NCBI RefSeq assembly: GCF_028206995.1
Contig: NZ_JAQLFL010000002.1
Coordinates: 172,925-236,924 of the forward strand
Direction of reading: 5' to 3'
DNA: 64,000 nucleotides
Source of the DNA: Collinsella aerofaciens
GTDB taxonomy: Bacteria; Actinomycetota; Coriobacteriia; Coriobacteriales; Coriobacteriaceae
The notes below the pieces were generated by a model, which made no database searches, was not told the origin of the DNA, and saw only the letters and a program-made list of their open reading frames with translations. The translations under genes were made by a program, and so were the position numbers. The first letter of the stretch is position 1. Each line of letters begins with the position of its first letter. Of the stretch, positions 37,432 through 45,935 are shown piece by piece.

Positions 37432-38118
37432 CTAATTAGCCCCTTTCTTCTCGTATTCGTCGATAAGGTGCAGAAGGCTGATTCGAGCTTCTGCGGGCTC
37501 GCTGTATCCCTTGCGGGATGATCTGCCGATGTTGGCGAAATCGAGCAGAGCACGGTAAGTGCAGGAATAGCCCTTGATGTGCTCCCATGCGTTGAGAATG
37601 TATGAGACCAAAGGTGTAACGGCGAGCAACGCTGTAGGGTCTTGCAGGGTAGTTTCGAGTTCACGGCCGGTCTTAGCCTGGATACGTGCGTCGAGGTTGC
37701 ACTCGGGCATCTTTGCAGCCTCTTCCATAATGAGGCAAATGCTGTCCCAGTTAGTGCGGAGATGATGAACGCGCTCGCTCGTGGTGTCGATGCAGATCCT
37801 TGCTTCATGACAGTAGTCAAAAAAGCCTTTGATGACGTCGCGGCAATCATTTTCTGGCTGGATTGCGCTCCAGTCCTCGAACATGCCCTCGAAGGCGTCG
37901 AGACAGCTCCCATCCTCAGCATAGATGAGCTGCGCGGCCCACCTGCCTAGATCCGAGCTCGTCAGCTGCTCTATGGGAAGCCTCGCTAGGAGCGCGGACG
38001 GGGTGAGACCCCTTGCCGCGGCGAGGTCAGCGCTGGAGCGCTTGAAGAGTACCTGCTCATCCTTTGAGTTGAATAGGATTGTCGAACGCAGCTTGCTGCT
38101 CGCAGTGGTAAGTGCCAT
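37432..38118 (-). CDS. Unknown protein of element 1
   Basis: A 228-residue cytoplasmic, mainly helical protein with a few cysteines. It has no membrane segment and no recognisable motif. The ribosome site AGAGAGGAGG is strong and well spaced to ATG 38118, so it is a real gene. It lies between the integrase and the excisionase-like gene, both on the same strand, with gaps of 64 and 92 bases. The position hints at a regulatory or replication role, but nothing in the sequence shows one. Confidence 0.65.
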   Translation of the reverse strand: MALTTASSKLRSTILFNSKDEQVLFKRSSADLAAARGLTPSALLARLPIEQLTSSDLGRWAAQLIYAEDGSCLDAFEGMFEDWSAIQPENDCRDVIKGFFDYCHEARICIDTTSERVHHLRTNWDSICLIMEEAAKMPECNLDARIQAKTGRELETTLQDPTALLAVTPLVSYILNAWEHIKGYSCTYRALLDFANIGRSSRKGYSEPAEARISLLHLIDEYEKKGAN

Positions 38119-38182
38119 TGATAACCTCCTCTCTGTTTGGCCTTATTTGTAGTATACATCTGGTGACACAACTATGAGAGTA

Positions 38183-39490
38183 TTAATTTTCATTACCTTC
38201 AGATAATTTTTCGAAGACTTCGGCAGCGTTGCGGTCGTTGGCTCTGATTGCGTGGGTGTAGAAATTGGCCGTCGTACTCGCTGATGCGTGTCCCATCCGC
38301 GCCTGAACGGTCTTCAAATCGACGTTGTTTGCGACGAGCGCCGTCGCTGCCGTGTGTCTCAGTCCGTGGGGGACGAGACCCGAGTATCCGGTGCCGCGTG
38401 TGTGCAGCTTGCCGTTGCGCTCGAACTGGCTTGTCACGTTGGCGTACTCGCCATAGCCGTTGTCGACGCAGAAGTCCCTGAACCAGCGTGAATAGTTGTG
38501 TCCATCGGGTCGGGTGATACTGACGTGAAGGTTGCCGTTTTCGTCCTTATGCGGGCTGAGGGCGTGAACGATGGGGTCAGAGTTTCTCTGTCTTAGCCCG
38601 CGTTGCTCGAATAGGTTGCGTTGCCGCATCTTCCAGTCGTTTAGATACGCGGCTAGCGAAGAGTCTATAGACAGGATCCGCCTGCTCATTTCCGATTTGG
38701 GTGCCCTGAGCGTTTTGTCATTGGTGTACTGGTGGACGATTCTGATTTCCATCGCCTCGGGGTCGTAGTCTTCCCAACAGAGCCCCAGGGCCTCGCCTTT
38801 TCTGAGTCCTAGGTGGAATATGAGCATGGTGCAGACGGTCATCGGCCCCATGGGTTCGGATAGCAGGCATTTGGTGAATCGGGGCAGTTCGTCGGGTGGG
38901 AGGAAGTTGCGCACTCTAAGGTCTGGCTTTGGGAGTTTGACGCTGATGCATGGGTTGCGCTCGATTAGCTCATTCTCCAGTGCGTCCTGCATGACCTGTT
39001 TGAGCTTGACGTGGATGCGACGAATCTCGGCCTCTGTGAATCTTCCGGTTGAGATTGCTTCGGCATACGCCCGTTTGATCTCGTCGGGCCTCAGCGCACC
39101 GAGGGGCATGTCGCCGAACAGCTCGCGTATATGGCGCACGTCATATTCCTCTCTTTGGAAAGAAAGAGGGGAGCCGAAGGAGCTTTCTCGGAGCCGATGG
39201 AAATCCTCGGCGTATCCGGAAACAGTGGTCGGCATGTCGCCAGCCGGTTCATAGGTCTCCAGCTCCTTCCGGTAGGCATCGAGCGCATTCGCAACCTCAC
39301 CGGGCCAGTTCTTCGGGTTTTTGCCCTTGCAATGGATGGTTCTCTTGGGTGTCTTTAGGTATCTGACTCGTTTCCCGTTCTTGCCGGATTCGGGGTCGCG
39401 ACCGAGGGAGAAGTAGATGCGGAAGGAACCGGGTTTTCCCTTGATCGGTTCGGAAGTGCCTTTGGCTGTGGGTTTGATTCTGGTTTCCAT
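38183..39490 (-). CDS. int: Tyrosine recombinase (integrase of element 1)
   Basis: A 435-residue site-specific recombinase. An N-terminal arm-binding-like domain (about 1-75, FRIYFSLGRDPESGKNGKRVR) is followed by a core-binding SAM-like domain (about 80-180). The catalytic domain has the first Arg in GLRKGEAL, the HGLRHTAA box, the GHASAST box and the nucleophile Tyr in NFYTHAI. It resembles the Tn916/ICE integrases. It sits 239 bases from the right attachment site and faces inward. It probably catalyses integration at tRNA-Arg(CCU), shared with the element 2 integrase. Confidence 0.95.
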   Translation of the reverse strand: METRIKPTAKGTSEPIKGKPGSFRIYFSLGRDPESGKNGKRVRYLKTPKRTIHCKGKNPKNWPGEVANALDAYRKELETYEPAGDMPTTVSGYAEDFHRLRESSFGSPLSFQREEYDVRHIRELFGDMPLGALRPDEIKRAYAEAISTGRFTEAEIRRIHVKLKQVMQDALENELIERNPCISVKLPKPDLRVRNFLPPDELPRFTKCLLSEPMGPMTVCTMLIFHLGLRKGEALGLCWEDYDPEAMEIRIVHQYTNDKTLRAPKSEMSRRILSIDSSLAAYLNDWKMRQRNLFEQRGLRQRNSDPIVHALSPHKDENGNLHVSITRPDGHNYSRWFRDFCVDNGYGEYANVTSQFERNGKLHTRGTGYSGLVPHGLRHTAATALVANNVDLKTVQARMGHASASTTANFYTHAIRANDRNAAEVFEKLSEGNEN

Positions 39491-39728
39491 GGGTCTCCAG
39501 GGATGGTGCGTTGGGTTAGCCTCGGGGGCGGGGCTTTGAGGGCCTCGCCCCCGAGGCTAACCCAAAAATTTCACCCCTGCAAGTCAAAATGAAGGGGTAA
39601 AGGGGTGTAAAAAGGGTGAAATAGAAAACTAATCAAGAAGAGCAAAAACGGCAGAATAGCTAAATTACCTGCGGAAACAGAGATATTGATGAAAATGAAA
39701 AACCACAGGTAGGGTAATAGCTCATGAC

Positions 39729-39773
39729 CTCCTAAAGCGGGTGTCGACGGTTCGAATCCGCCCGGGGGCACCA
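39729..39773. other. Middle attachment site (element 1/element 2 junction)
   Basis: A 45-base copy of the tRNA-Arg 3' half, starting CTCCTAAAGCGGGTGTCG and ending CGGGGGCACCA. It is identical to the copy at 53893-53937 and differs from the tRNA copy only around the T stem. A hairpin (AGGTCAG/CTGACCT, about 39784-39813) follows, similar to the tRNA terminator. Confidence 0.9.
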
Positions 39774-40216
39774 GGAAAATCGCAGGTCAGGAGTTATTTT
39801 TGCTTCTGACCTGTTCTGGTTTTGGGACTAAGAACCGCTTTCGTTTGTAAATCTGGTAAGTAAATATTATGACTTCCCGAGTTTTCCACTGAAAACAGGA
39901 AATCACCATTTTGGGGATAAAAGTTTTCAACAGCTGTTAGTCGGTTCCATTTTGGTGATGTGCTTCCCTCTTTTGGGTAAATAATTTCACCATTTTGATG
40001 ATTCGGTAGCTTTGAATTATTTGATAAAAAGCCTGCTCAGAAGCTTGTGTAATACCCAGTTTGGTGAAACCAATTGATAGAGAAATAGTTTATAAAGAAA
40101 TAGGGACGGCGATGCCGTCCCCTTCGCTCGCAGAGCTCGCTGCGCGGTCACGTGCCGTGACCTTGCCGCCGGCTACGCCGTCGATTGATACGCTCACTGC
40201 GTTCGCTGATGATGGA
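39774..40216. other. Gene-free left end of element 2 with CCATTTTGG motifs and hairpins
   Basis: Within 170 bases there are four related boxes: TCACCATTTTGG (39903), CCATTTTGGTGA (39947), TCACCATTTTGATGA (39987) and CAGTTTGGTGA (40057). They lie in both orientations. To the right lie the hairpins GGGACGGC/GCCGTCCC (40103-40121) and GGTCAC/GTGACC (40147-40163). Possible iteron-like or integrase arm-binding sites. Confidence 0.4.
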
Positions 40217-40465
40217 CTAATCCTTTTTATCAGTGACACCAGTCATAAGTGCAGCAATTGATATGTTGAATCCATTGGCAATTTTAGAGAGGTTAGAAAG
40301 ACTGACATTTCTTCGCCCGACCTCTATCGAGGCGTAGTAAGACCTGTCCATGTCAATGCGGTTCGCAAATTGCTCTTGTGAGTAACCAGACTCTGATCTG
40401 AGTTCTTTGCAGCGTAGACCAAAGGATTGTTGTAGCGGCGAGATATCCATGACAAAAAGAGTCAT
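40217..40465 (-). CDS. XRE-family transcriptional regulator
   Basis: An 82-residue helix-turn-helix protein of the Cro/C1 type. The HTH runs from about 14 to 70, with GYSQEQFANRIDMDRSYYASIEVGRR and LSKIANGFNISIAALM. ATG 40465 and ATG 40450 are both possible; neither has a clear ribosome site, so leaderless or weak translation is likely. It is divergent from the surface-protein gene, and the intergenic region holds a 12-bp inverted repeat. It probably represses itself and could control the surface protein. Confidence 0.88.
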   Translation of the reverse strand: MTLFVMDISPLQQSFGLRCKELRSESGYSQEQFANRIDMDRSYYASIEVGRRNVSLSNLSKIANGFNISIAALMTGVTDKKD

Positions 40466-40506
40466 GGATTGTTGTATTTATGCCAACGGACTATATACAA
40501 CAATCC
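40425..40506. promoter_or_regulatory. GGATTGTTGTA boxes: likely XRE operators
   Basis: GGATTGTTGTAT (40466-40477) and its exact complement (40495-40506) form a perfect 12-bp inverted repeat in the xre promoter region. A third half-site, GGATTGTTGTA, lies inside the gene at 40425-40435. Together they form a plausible autoregulatory operator set. Confidence 0.6.
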
Positions 40507-40589
40507 CAGTTAAGGCGCATAATTATCTCTATTGGAAAGCACTCTGATGCCCAGTCGGATAGGGCACGGAAAAGGAATGGAACAGCACA

Positions 40590-43500
40590 ATGACTCAGGG
40601 AAAGCATTTCGCTGCCGGTGGCGATCACTTCGCCGCACTGCCAAACAAAAAGATTCACACTTCGAAGGGGATCGCGCGTCTGACCGTCACCGCGGCGACC
40701 ATGGTCGCCATGACCGGATCGAGCCTCATCTCACCGTTCGCGGCATTCGCCCAGACCGGTGACGGGGACACGCAGCACCCCGCCGTGATGTCGCCGATCG
40801 CCGCCCACGCCGGCGCGGCATCCGGTACCGGCGCAAAATCCGCCGCACAGACCATCGCGGACCTGCAGAAGGCAGTCGACGAGGCGAAGGCGAAGGAGGA
40901 CGCCGCCAAGGCATCCTACGATGAGGCTGCCGGTCCCTACAACGAGGCGGCTTCCGCCCGCGACCAGGCCAAGGCATCCTACGATTCGGCAGTCAGCGCC
41001 GGCGCGGCAGCCGACCGTGCGGCGATGGACGAGTACGCCCGTCAGGTCGCGGAGGGCAAGGACGCCGCCGATGCCGCCGGCAAGGACCTCGAGCAGGCGA
41101 AGGCGGGTCTCGCAGGCGCCAAGGCGGATGCATCCGAGAAGGACGAGGCGTACCAGTCCGCCATCAAGGCGGCCCAGTCTGCAAAGGACGCCCTCGATAA
41201 AGCCAAGGCCGATGCCGTAAGCGCCACCCCGGAGGCAATCAGTGCCGCCGAGCAGGCCGTGCGCGACGCCCAGGCTGCCATGGACAGGGCACAGGCCAAT
41301 CTCGCCAACGCCAACGCGACGCTTGCCGATGCCCAGTCCAAGCTGGTTGCGGCCCAGTCTGCAAAGGATTCCGCCGATTTCGTCCTCGCTGCAGCCAAGC
41401 AGAACAAGGACGCGGCGGATGCGAAGGCCGCAGCCGCCAGCGCCGCCTACGAGAAGGCGAAAGCCGACCTCGCCGCAGCGGAGGCAGGCGCCAGCGGCCC
41501 GGAGTACGATGCGGCAAAACAGAAGGTCGCGGACGCAGAGGCAGCCCTCGCTGTCGCACGAGCGGTGCAGTCCCAGTGCGAGTCCGAGCTCGAGCAGGCG
41601 CAGTCCGCTGCAGCAACGGCACAGACCGAGCTGAATGATGCCCAGGCGTCCCTCTCCGTAAAGCAGCAGGCCGCGGCCGATGCCGAATCCGGCGTGACCG
41701 CCGCCCAGTCCGCACTCGATGCCGCGAACGCCGACCTCGATGCGGCCAAGCAGGCGAATGCCGACGCCGTCGCCAAGCTGGATGCAGCGAAGCAGGCTGT
41801 CAAGGACGCCGAGTCCGCCAAGGCAGCCGCCGACGTAGAGCTCGCGAACGCCAAGGCCGCAAAGGATACCGCAGACGCCTCCGTGACCGCCGCGCAGCAG
41901 AAGGTCGACGAGGCACAGGCGAAACTCGATTCCGCCGACGCGCAACTCAAGCAGGGAGCCATCGGCTTCTTCCGTGCCATGGGTGCCGATGACGCAGTCA
42001 ACATCATCCTGAACGCCAAATATGCCGGAAAGACCGAAGTCGGCAACTCCAAGGACGCCACGTCCCTTGATAACATGCTCAATGCGATCAGGTGGATGAA
42101 GTCCGTCAACGACTACCGCAAGTCGGTCGGCCTGTCCGAGCTCCAGGTCACCTACAAGCTCATCGCCGGAGCCATTGCGGATGCCAACTACAGTGACACT
42201 GTGCTCGATCATGCCCGTCAATATGATTTTGCCGAAAACCTGGCATGGAATTACGGAATCGATCCGAGTGGGCAGTGGATCGAGCAGGAGAAGGGCTTTT
42301 TCGACAAGGCAACGGAGGCCCTTTATGGAGTCACCGGTCTTGTCGGCAAGGATGCCTATGATTTCTATGCAAAGAACGGTGTCGCAATCAACCATTGGAT
42401 TGCAGACAACTGCCACTGGGAGAACGGCAGTAGCGGCACCGTCGGCCATTACATGAACATCATCAATCCCGAACTCGCCGTTATGGGAATGGCAACCTGC
42501 ACCAAGGGCACCATGTCCGGGCTTCAGACGCAGTGCTACACCGCAGAGATCTCCGGCTGGTCCGGCTCCGGTTGGAACATGAATCCCATGTCCGTCGACG
42601 AGTACGAGCAGAAGCTGACCTCCTATATCAACGGCCTCAAGAACGCCAAGAGCGCACTCGACGCAGCCAAGGCCGATCTCGCATCCAAGCAGCAGGCAGC
42701 CGCCGGCGCCGCCACAACCGTCCAGCAGAAGCAGGTCGCGGTGGATTCCGCACAGGCAGGTGTCGATGCCGCGAAGCAGGGTGTTGCCGATGCCCAGCGT
42801 GCCGCCGATGCCGCAAAGGCTGATGTCGCCGCCAAGCAGCAGGGCGTCACGGATGCCCAGACCGAGCTTGATGCGGCGAAATCGGACCTCGATGCCGCCA
42901 ACGCGGCAGTCGATACGGCAAAGTCGACCGTCCAGCAGAAGCAGGTCGCCTTTGATGCCGCCAAAGCAGCCGTAACGACCGTACAGACCAAGCTGGATTC
43001 CGCCAAGGCGGACACCGAGGCCAAGCAGCAGGACGTCATGGATGCGAACGCCGATCTCGCGAAGTTCTTCCAAGACGTCGCCGACGCCAAGAAGGCGCTC
43101 GATACAGCAAAGAGCGTCCATGACGCGGCGGCAGCCGATCAGGTCGAGAAGGCGACCGTCCTCGCCGCCGCCGAGCAAAAGGCGGACGCCACCGCACGCG
43201 CCCTCGCGGATGCCCAGCGTGCCGTCGATGCCGCAAAGACCGACGCCGGCGTTGCCGCCGACAGGCTCACCGGCTCCCAGACCGATCTTGTGGGCGCACA
43301 GTCGAACCTCGACATCCTCACCGGTCTTGCCGCGAAGCTCGCAGAGACACAGCAGCGCGAGCAGGATGCAGTAAAGGCCGTCAATGACACCAAGGCCGCG
43401 CTCGATGCCGCGAAGGCGGATGCCATCGCCGCCGAGTCCCTGGTCTCCGCCGCCGAGCAGGCAAAGGCGCAGGCAGACGCCAAGCTGTCGAAGCTGAACT

Positions 43501-43946
43501 CCATCGATGCCGGCGCGGCGATCGCTTCCGGCCATGATGTGAACGCGGATGACGCCCTCAACGCGCTTTTCGCCGCAGCAGTCGAGGCACGTGCCAAGGT
43601 CGCGCCCGCCAAGGCCATCCTGGACGAGAAGCAAGCCGCGGTGGACGGGCTCCAGCCCGGCTATGATGCGGCACTCGCCGCCTACGAGCAGGCGAAGTCC
43701 GACCGCATCGCAGCGGAGCAGAAGCTTTCCGATGAGATCGCACGACAGGAGGCAGAGGAGGCCGCAAAGCAGCAGGCGGCATACACCCCGAAACACCTCG
43801 CCGGCACGGATACCGCCCAGCCCGGCAGCCTCGCCCAGACCGGCGACCGCGCGGGACTCATCGGCGAGACGTTCGCCATCGGCGGTACCGTCCTCGTGGC
43901 GGCCGGCGTCTTCCTCGATCAAAAGAAGCGCCGCGAGCAGATGTAG
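40590..43946 (+). CDS. Large cell-wall-anchored coiled-coil protein with central CAP domain
   Basis: A 1118-residue surface protein. The signal peptide spans about 27-54 (LTVTAATMVAMTGSSLISPFAAFA). Two long Ala/Lys/Asp-rich coiled-coil regions (about 85-450 and 690-1060), built from imperfect repeats such as QKQVAxDxAKAxV, flank a CAP/SCP-like domain (about 455-680). That domain has HARQYDFAENLAWNYG and GHYMNIINPE (His620). The C terminus has a sorting signal: LAQTG (1081-1085), a hydrophobic segment and KKRREQM. LAQTG departs from canonical LPxTG. The look is of a stalk displaying a CAP domain, probably for adhesion or host interaction. ATG 40590 follows AAGGAATGG. This is cargo of element 2. 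Confidence 0.85.
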   Translation: MTQGKHFAAGGDHFAALPNKKIHTSKGIARLTVTAATMVAMTGSSLISPFAAFAQTGDGDTQHPAVMSPIAAHAGAASGTGAKSAAQTIADLQKAVDEAKAKEDAAKASYDEAAGPYNEAASARDQAKASYDSAVSAGAAADRAAMDEYARQVAEGKDAADAAGKDLEQAKAGLAGAKADASEKDEAYQSAIKAAQSAKDALDKAKADAVSATPEAISAAEQAVRDAQAAMDRAQANLANANATLADAQSKLVAAQSAKDSADFVLAAAKQNKDAADAKAAAASAAYEKAKADLAAAEAGASGPEYDAAKQKVADAEAALAVARAVQSQCESELEQAQSAAATAQTELNDAQASLSVKQQAAADAESGVTAAQSALDAANADLDAAKQANADAVAKLDAAKQAVKDAESAKAAADVELANAKAAKDTADASVTAAQQKVDEAQAKLDSADAQLKQGAIGFFRAMGADDAVNIILNAKYAGKTEVGNSKDATSLDNMLNAIRWMKSVNDYRKSVGLSELQVTYKLIAGAIADANYSDTVLDHARQYDFAENLAWNYGIDPSGQWIEQEKGFFDKATEALYGVTGLVGKDAYDFYAKNGVAINHWIADNCHWENGSSGTVGHYMNIINPELAVMGMATCTKGTMSGLQTQCYTAEISGWSGSGWNMNPMSVDEYEQKLTSYINGLKNAKSALDAAKADLASKQQAAAGAATTVQQKQVAVDSAQAGVDAAKQGVADAQRAADAAKADVAAKQQGVTDAQTELDAAKSDLDAANAAVDTAKSTVQQKQVAFDAAKAAVTTVQTKLDSAKADTEAKQQDVMDANADLAKFFQDVADAKKALDTAKSVHDAAAADQVEKATVLAAAEQKADATARALADAQRAVDAAKTDAGVAADRLTGSQTDLVGAQSNLDILTGLAAKLAETQQREQDAVKAVNDTKAALDAAKADAIAAESLVSAAEQAKAQADAKLSKLNSIDAGAAIASGHDVNADDALNALFAAAVEARAKVAPAKAILDEKQAAVDGLQPGYDAALAAYEQAKSDRIAAEQKLSDEIARQEAEEAAKQQAAYTPKHLAGTDTAQPGSLAQTGDRAGLIGETFAIGGTVLVAAGVFLDQKKRREQM

Positions 43947-43953
43947 AAGCGAG

Positions 43954-43989
43954 CCGGGCGTTGGATATCGGCTGGTGTCCAACGCCCGG
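43954..43989 (+). terminator. Hairpin after the surface-protein gene
   Basis: CCGGGCGTTGGA pairs perfectly with TCCAACGCCCGG across a 12-base loop, followed by TTTC. Confidence 0.75.
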
Positions 43990-44011
43990 TTTCATGGGCA
44001 GGGAGATCGGC

Positions 44012-44665
44012 GTGAGAACAAAGGCTATTATCGTTGCGCTTCTGGTGTGCCTTTCGGCACCTCAACTTGGATGTGCCGGCGTTGCAAAGCAAGGAAGCGG
44101 CTCTACGGAAAGGGCCGCCACAGCGGTAAAGAATAAAGACAAAAAGAAGCCGAGCGAAGAAAAGGCGGCGCAAACCTCTGGAGCCAAGTCCGAGGAGAAG
44201 AAAGAATCCGACGACAAGGACCAGAAGTCCGATGACTCCAAGAAAGAGGATAACAAGTCTTCCGACTCGTCGAAGTCTGACAGCAAGGGAAACTCCTCCG
44301 ACTCGAAGCAGAATTCCGGCAATTCACAGGGTTCCGGCAGCAATAATTCCTCTTCCAACAGCGGTAGCCAGAAGAAATGGGTTGCCGAGCAGGGCCACTG
44401 GGAAACCGACTACAGCCAGGTCTGGGTACCGAACGTGGTATACACGCGTCATCCTCGTTTCTGGGTCAATCATGGTGGTACTATGGTAGGGCCCTTCGAT
44501 TCATCCGATGCCGCCTACGCTTGGATTATTAACGATGGCGAAAACGGCGGTATCGGTGGATCCGTTGTAGATGATTCGTATACCACCTCTGAGGACCAGG
44601 GACATTATGAACAGAAGGCTACGGGGCAGCATTGGGTCGTCGATGTAGCCGGTCATTGGGAGTAA
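44012..44665 (+). CDS. Secreted or lipid-anchored Ser/Lys-rich protein with Trp/His C-terminal repeats
   Basis: A 217-residue exported protein from GTG 44012 (GGGAG six bases upstream). The signal sequence (TKAIIVALLVCLSAPQLGCAG) ends in a possible lipobox, LGC. Residues about 30-120 are a low-complexity linker of Ser, Asp, Lys and Asn. The C-terminal region has repeated W/H/Y motifs: EQGHWETDYSQVWV, YTRHPRFWV, DQGHYEQKA, GQHWVVD and AGHWE. The regular spacing of HW/HY pairs suggests a small repeat domain, perhaps metal- or glycan-binding. It follows the giant surface protein and may work with it at the cell wall. Confidence 0.7.
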   Translation: MRTKAIIVALLVCLSAPQLGCAGVAKQGSGSTERAATAVKNKDKKKPSEEKAAQTSGAKSEEKKESDDKDQKSDDSKKEDNKSSDSSKSDSKGNSSDSKQNSGNSQGSGSNNSSSNSGSQKKWVAEQGHWETDYSQVWVPNVVYTRHPRFWVNHGGTMVGPFDSSDAAYAWIINDGENGGIGGSVVDDSYTTSEDQGHYEQKATGQHWVVDVAGHWE

Positions 44666-44715
44666 TGGGCATCGTTCCTCTCCTCTTACATTCGGTAAAT
44701 AAATATTTATTTGCG

Positions 44716-44741
44716 GGCGGCCGGTTTCGGCCGCCTTTTTT
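44716..44741 (+). terminator. Rho-independent terminator
   Basis: GGCGGCCG pairs with CGGCCGCC over GTTT, followed by six T. Ends the transcript of the secreted protein. Confidence 0.92.
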
Positions 44742-44894
44742 AGACGCCCAGTCTGGGAGCAAACGATAGGAAAGCAATCAAACGAGAGGCCGTTCCAAAA
44801 GAATCCGGCGGTGCAGGATGCTTCGGGCAAAACCGTTCGCAAATCGGTAAGGTCTTTCATCAACTTGCTCCAGCCCTCGCCCGGAGTCCGCTGC

Positions 44895-45339
44895 GCGGTA
44901 ATGCAAAAACTCGGCATCCCTCGCATTCGCATTACCGCTCCGCTCTCGCTACAGCGAATTTCTAACACTCAGCATCCTTCGCGTTAAAAATTCGCTTCCG
45001 CTCACGGTCTCCGCTGACACTACGACACCGCGAAGCCTTTCGCTCGAAACGAGGCCTCTCATTTCGTGTCTACGCTACGCTCCGCCCAATCGCCGTTCCG
45101 GTGATTGCAAGATTGGTGTTGGGCTAGATAAATGGGGCCATACTCGCCCCCTTTATCTGCCAACACATCTTGTTTATCACCTCTCACGGCGATAAAGTTA
45201 GAAATGAAGTTCGCCTTCATTTCTAAGGGAAGCGACGGCGTCACTTCAAAAAAACGGCGCGACGTCAGTCGCTCCTAAAAAGGAAAGCAATCTCATATCG
45301 GTTTTTGAATCGGTGGCCTCACCGATTCGCTCTGCTTTC
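44895..45339. other. Array of consecutive hairpins upstream of mobC (candidate oriT region)
   Basis: At least seven stem-loops follow one another. They are GCGGTAATGC (44895/44929), AGCGAATTTCTAAC (44953/44983), CGAAA...TTTCG (45044-45066), and an imperfect stem of about 27 bp (45108-45138 with 45146-45172). They continue with TTTATC/GATAAA (45173-45196), a perfect TTAGAAATGAAG (45198-45226), and GAATCGGT/ACCGATTC (45307-45328) inside GAAAGCA/TGCTTTC (45283-45339). No gene lies in 44666-45350. The position before mobC-relaxase fits an origin of transfer or a single-strand origin. Confidence 0.65.
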
Positions 45340-45350
45340 TTGGGGGGCAT

Positions 45351-45935
45351 ATGAGTTGCAAGCGTCCACACACCGTTAAGGCGACACTCACTTCTGAAGA
45401 ATATGAAACGTTTTCCGCTTTGGCGGAAAAGGCAGGCATGACGAAAGCCGAACTCATTCGTTATAACTTGATCCATCGGAGTGAATCACTCGATAATCTA
45501 GTTTCCAAAAATGATGACGGTGGCCGCAGCAAAAAGCTGCAACCCGTTTCAGGTGATTCGGACGAAAAGCGCTCGAAGGTCATTTACGTTAAGGTCACCG
45601 ATGGCGAGCACGAGGCGATCCGCAAACGGGCGGATATACTCGGTGCGACCGTCAGTGCGTATGCCCGCCGCGTGATGCTTGCCGGTAAAATCGAGAAGAT
45701 CGATTTCGATAAAAGCCAAGTCGCGAAAATCTATCACGAGCTGTATCGCAAGGGAACGAACCTCAATCAGCTGATGTATTTTGTGAACGCCCAAGGGCTT
45801 CCCGCGTACAACGAGAAAGCTGTTTTTCGTACGCTTGAAAAGGTTTACCAGAACGCCCGCAAAGTCACTCTCTTCATAAGAGAGCTCGAGCGGCGCTATT
45901 TCACCGACGGCGGTGATCTCAATGACCGTTATTAA
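45351..45935 (+). CDS. mobC: MobC-like protein with duplicated ribbon-helix-helix domains
   Basis: A 194-residue relaxosome protein. It seems to carry two RHH-type modules: residues about 8-45 (VKATLTSEEYETFSALAEKA, ELIRYNLIH) and about 76-112 (IYVKVTDGEHEAIRKRADIL, YARRVMLAGK). A MobC tail with YRKGTNLNQLMYF follows. Element 1's MobC (114 residues) matches the second module only. ATG 45351 follows GGGGGG. It overlaps the relaxase start by 14 bases, so the two are coupled. Confidence 0.82.
   Translation: MSCKRPHTVKATLTSEEYETFSALAEKAGMTKAELIRYNLIHRSESLDNLVSKNDDGGRSKKLQPVSGDSDEKRSKVIYVKVTDGEHEAIRKRADILGATVSAYARRVMLAGKIEKIDFDKSQVAKIYHELYRKGTNLNQLMYFVNAQGLPAYNEKAVFRTLEKVYQNARKVTLFIRELERRYFTDGGDLNDRY

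Larger units (their letters stand above)
27508..39773. mobile_element. Integrative mobilizable element 1 (about 12.3 kb)
   Basis: Bounded by attL in tRNA-Arg and the copy at 39729-39773, with a tyrosine integrase next to the right end. It carries an MmeI-like restriction-modification enzyme, a DUF262/HNH nuclease, relaxase, coupling protein and MobC. A DnaB-like ATPase, an excisionase-like protein and an unknown protein complete it. There are no mating-pair-formation genes, so transfer would need a helper conjugation system. Confidence 0.85.

Noticed and set aside
39571..39771. Minus-strand frame over the middle attachment site
   Set aside because: Its start is a translation of the tRNA-derived att sequence; no ribosome site or domain.
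41000..43900. CRISPR array or tandem DNA repeats in the surface-protein gene
   Set aside because: The repetition is at protein level with variable DNA; no regular repeat/spacer layout. No CRISPR array was seen in the window.
40731..43982. Very long antisense frame across the surface-protein gene
   Set aside because: A by-product of Ala-rich repeats and high GC; the plus-strand product has signal peptide, CAP domain and sorting signal.
44895..45339. CRISPR-like or integron attC array
   Set aside because: The stems differ from one another in sequence and length, and there are no cassettes or cas genes.
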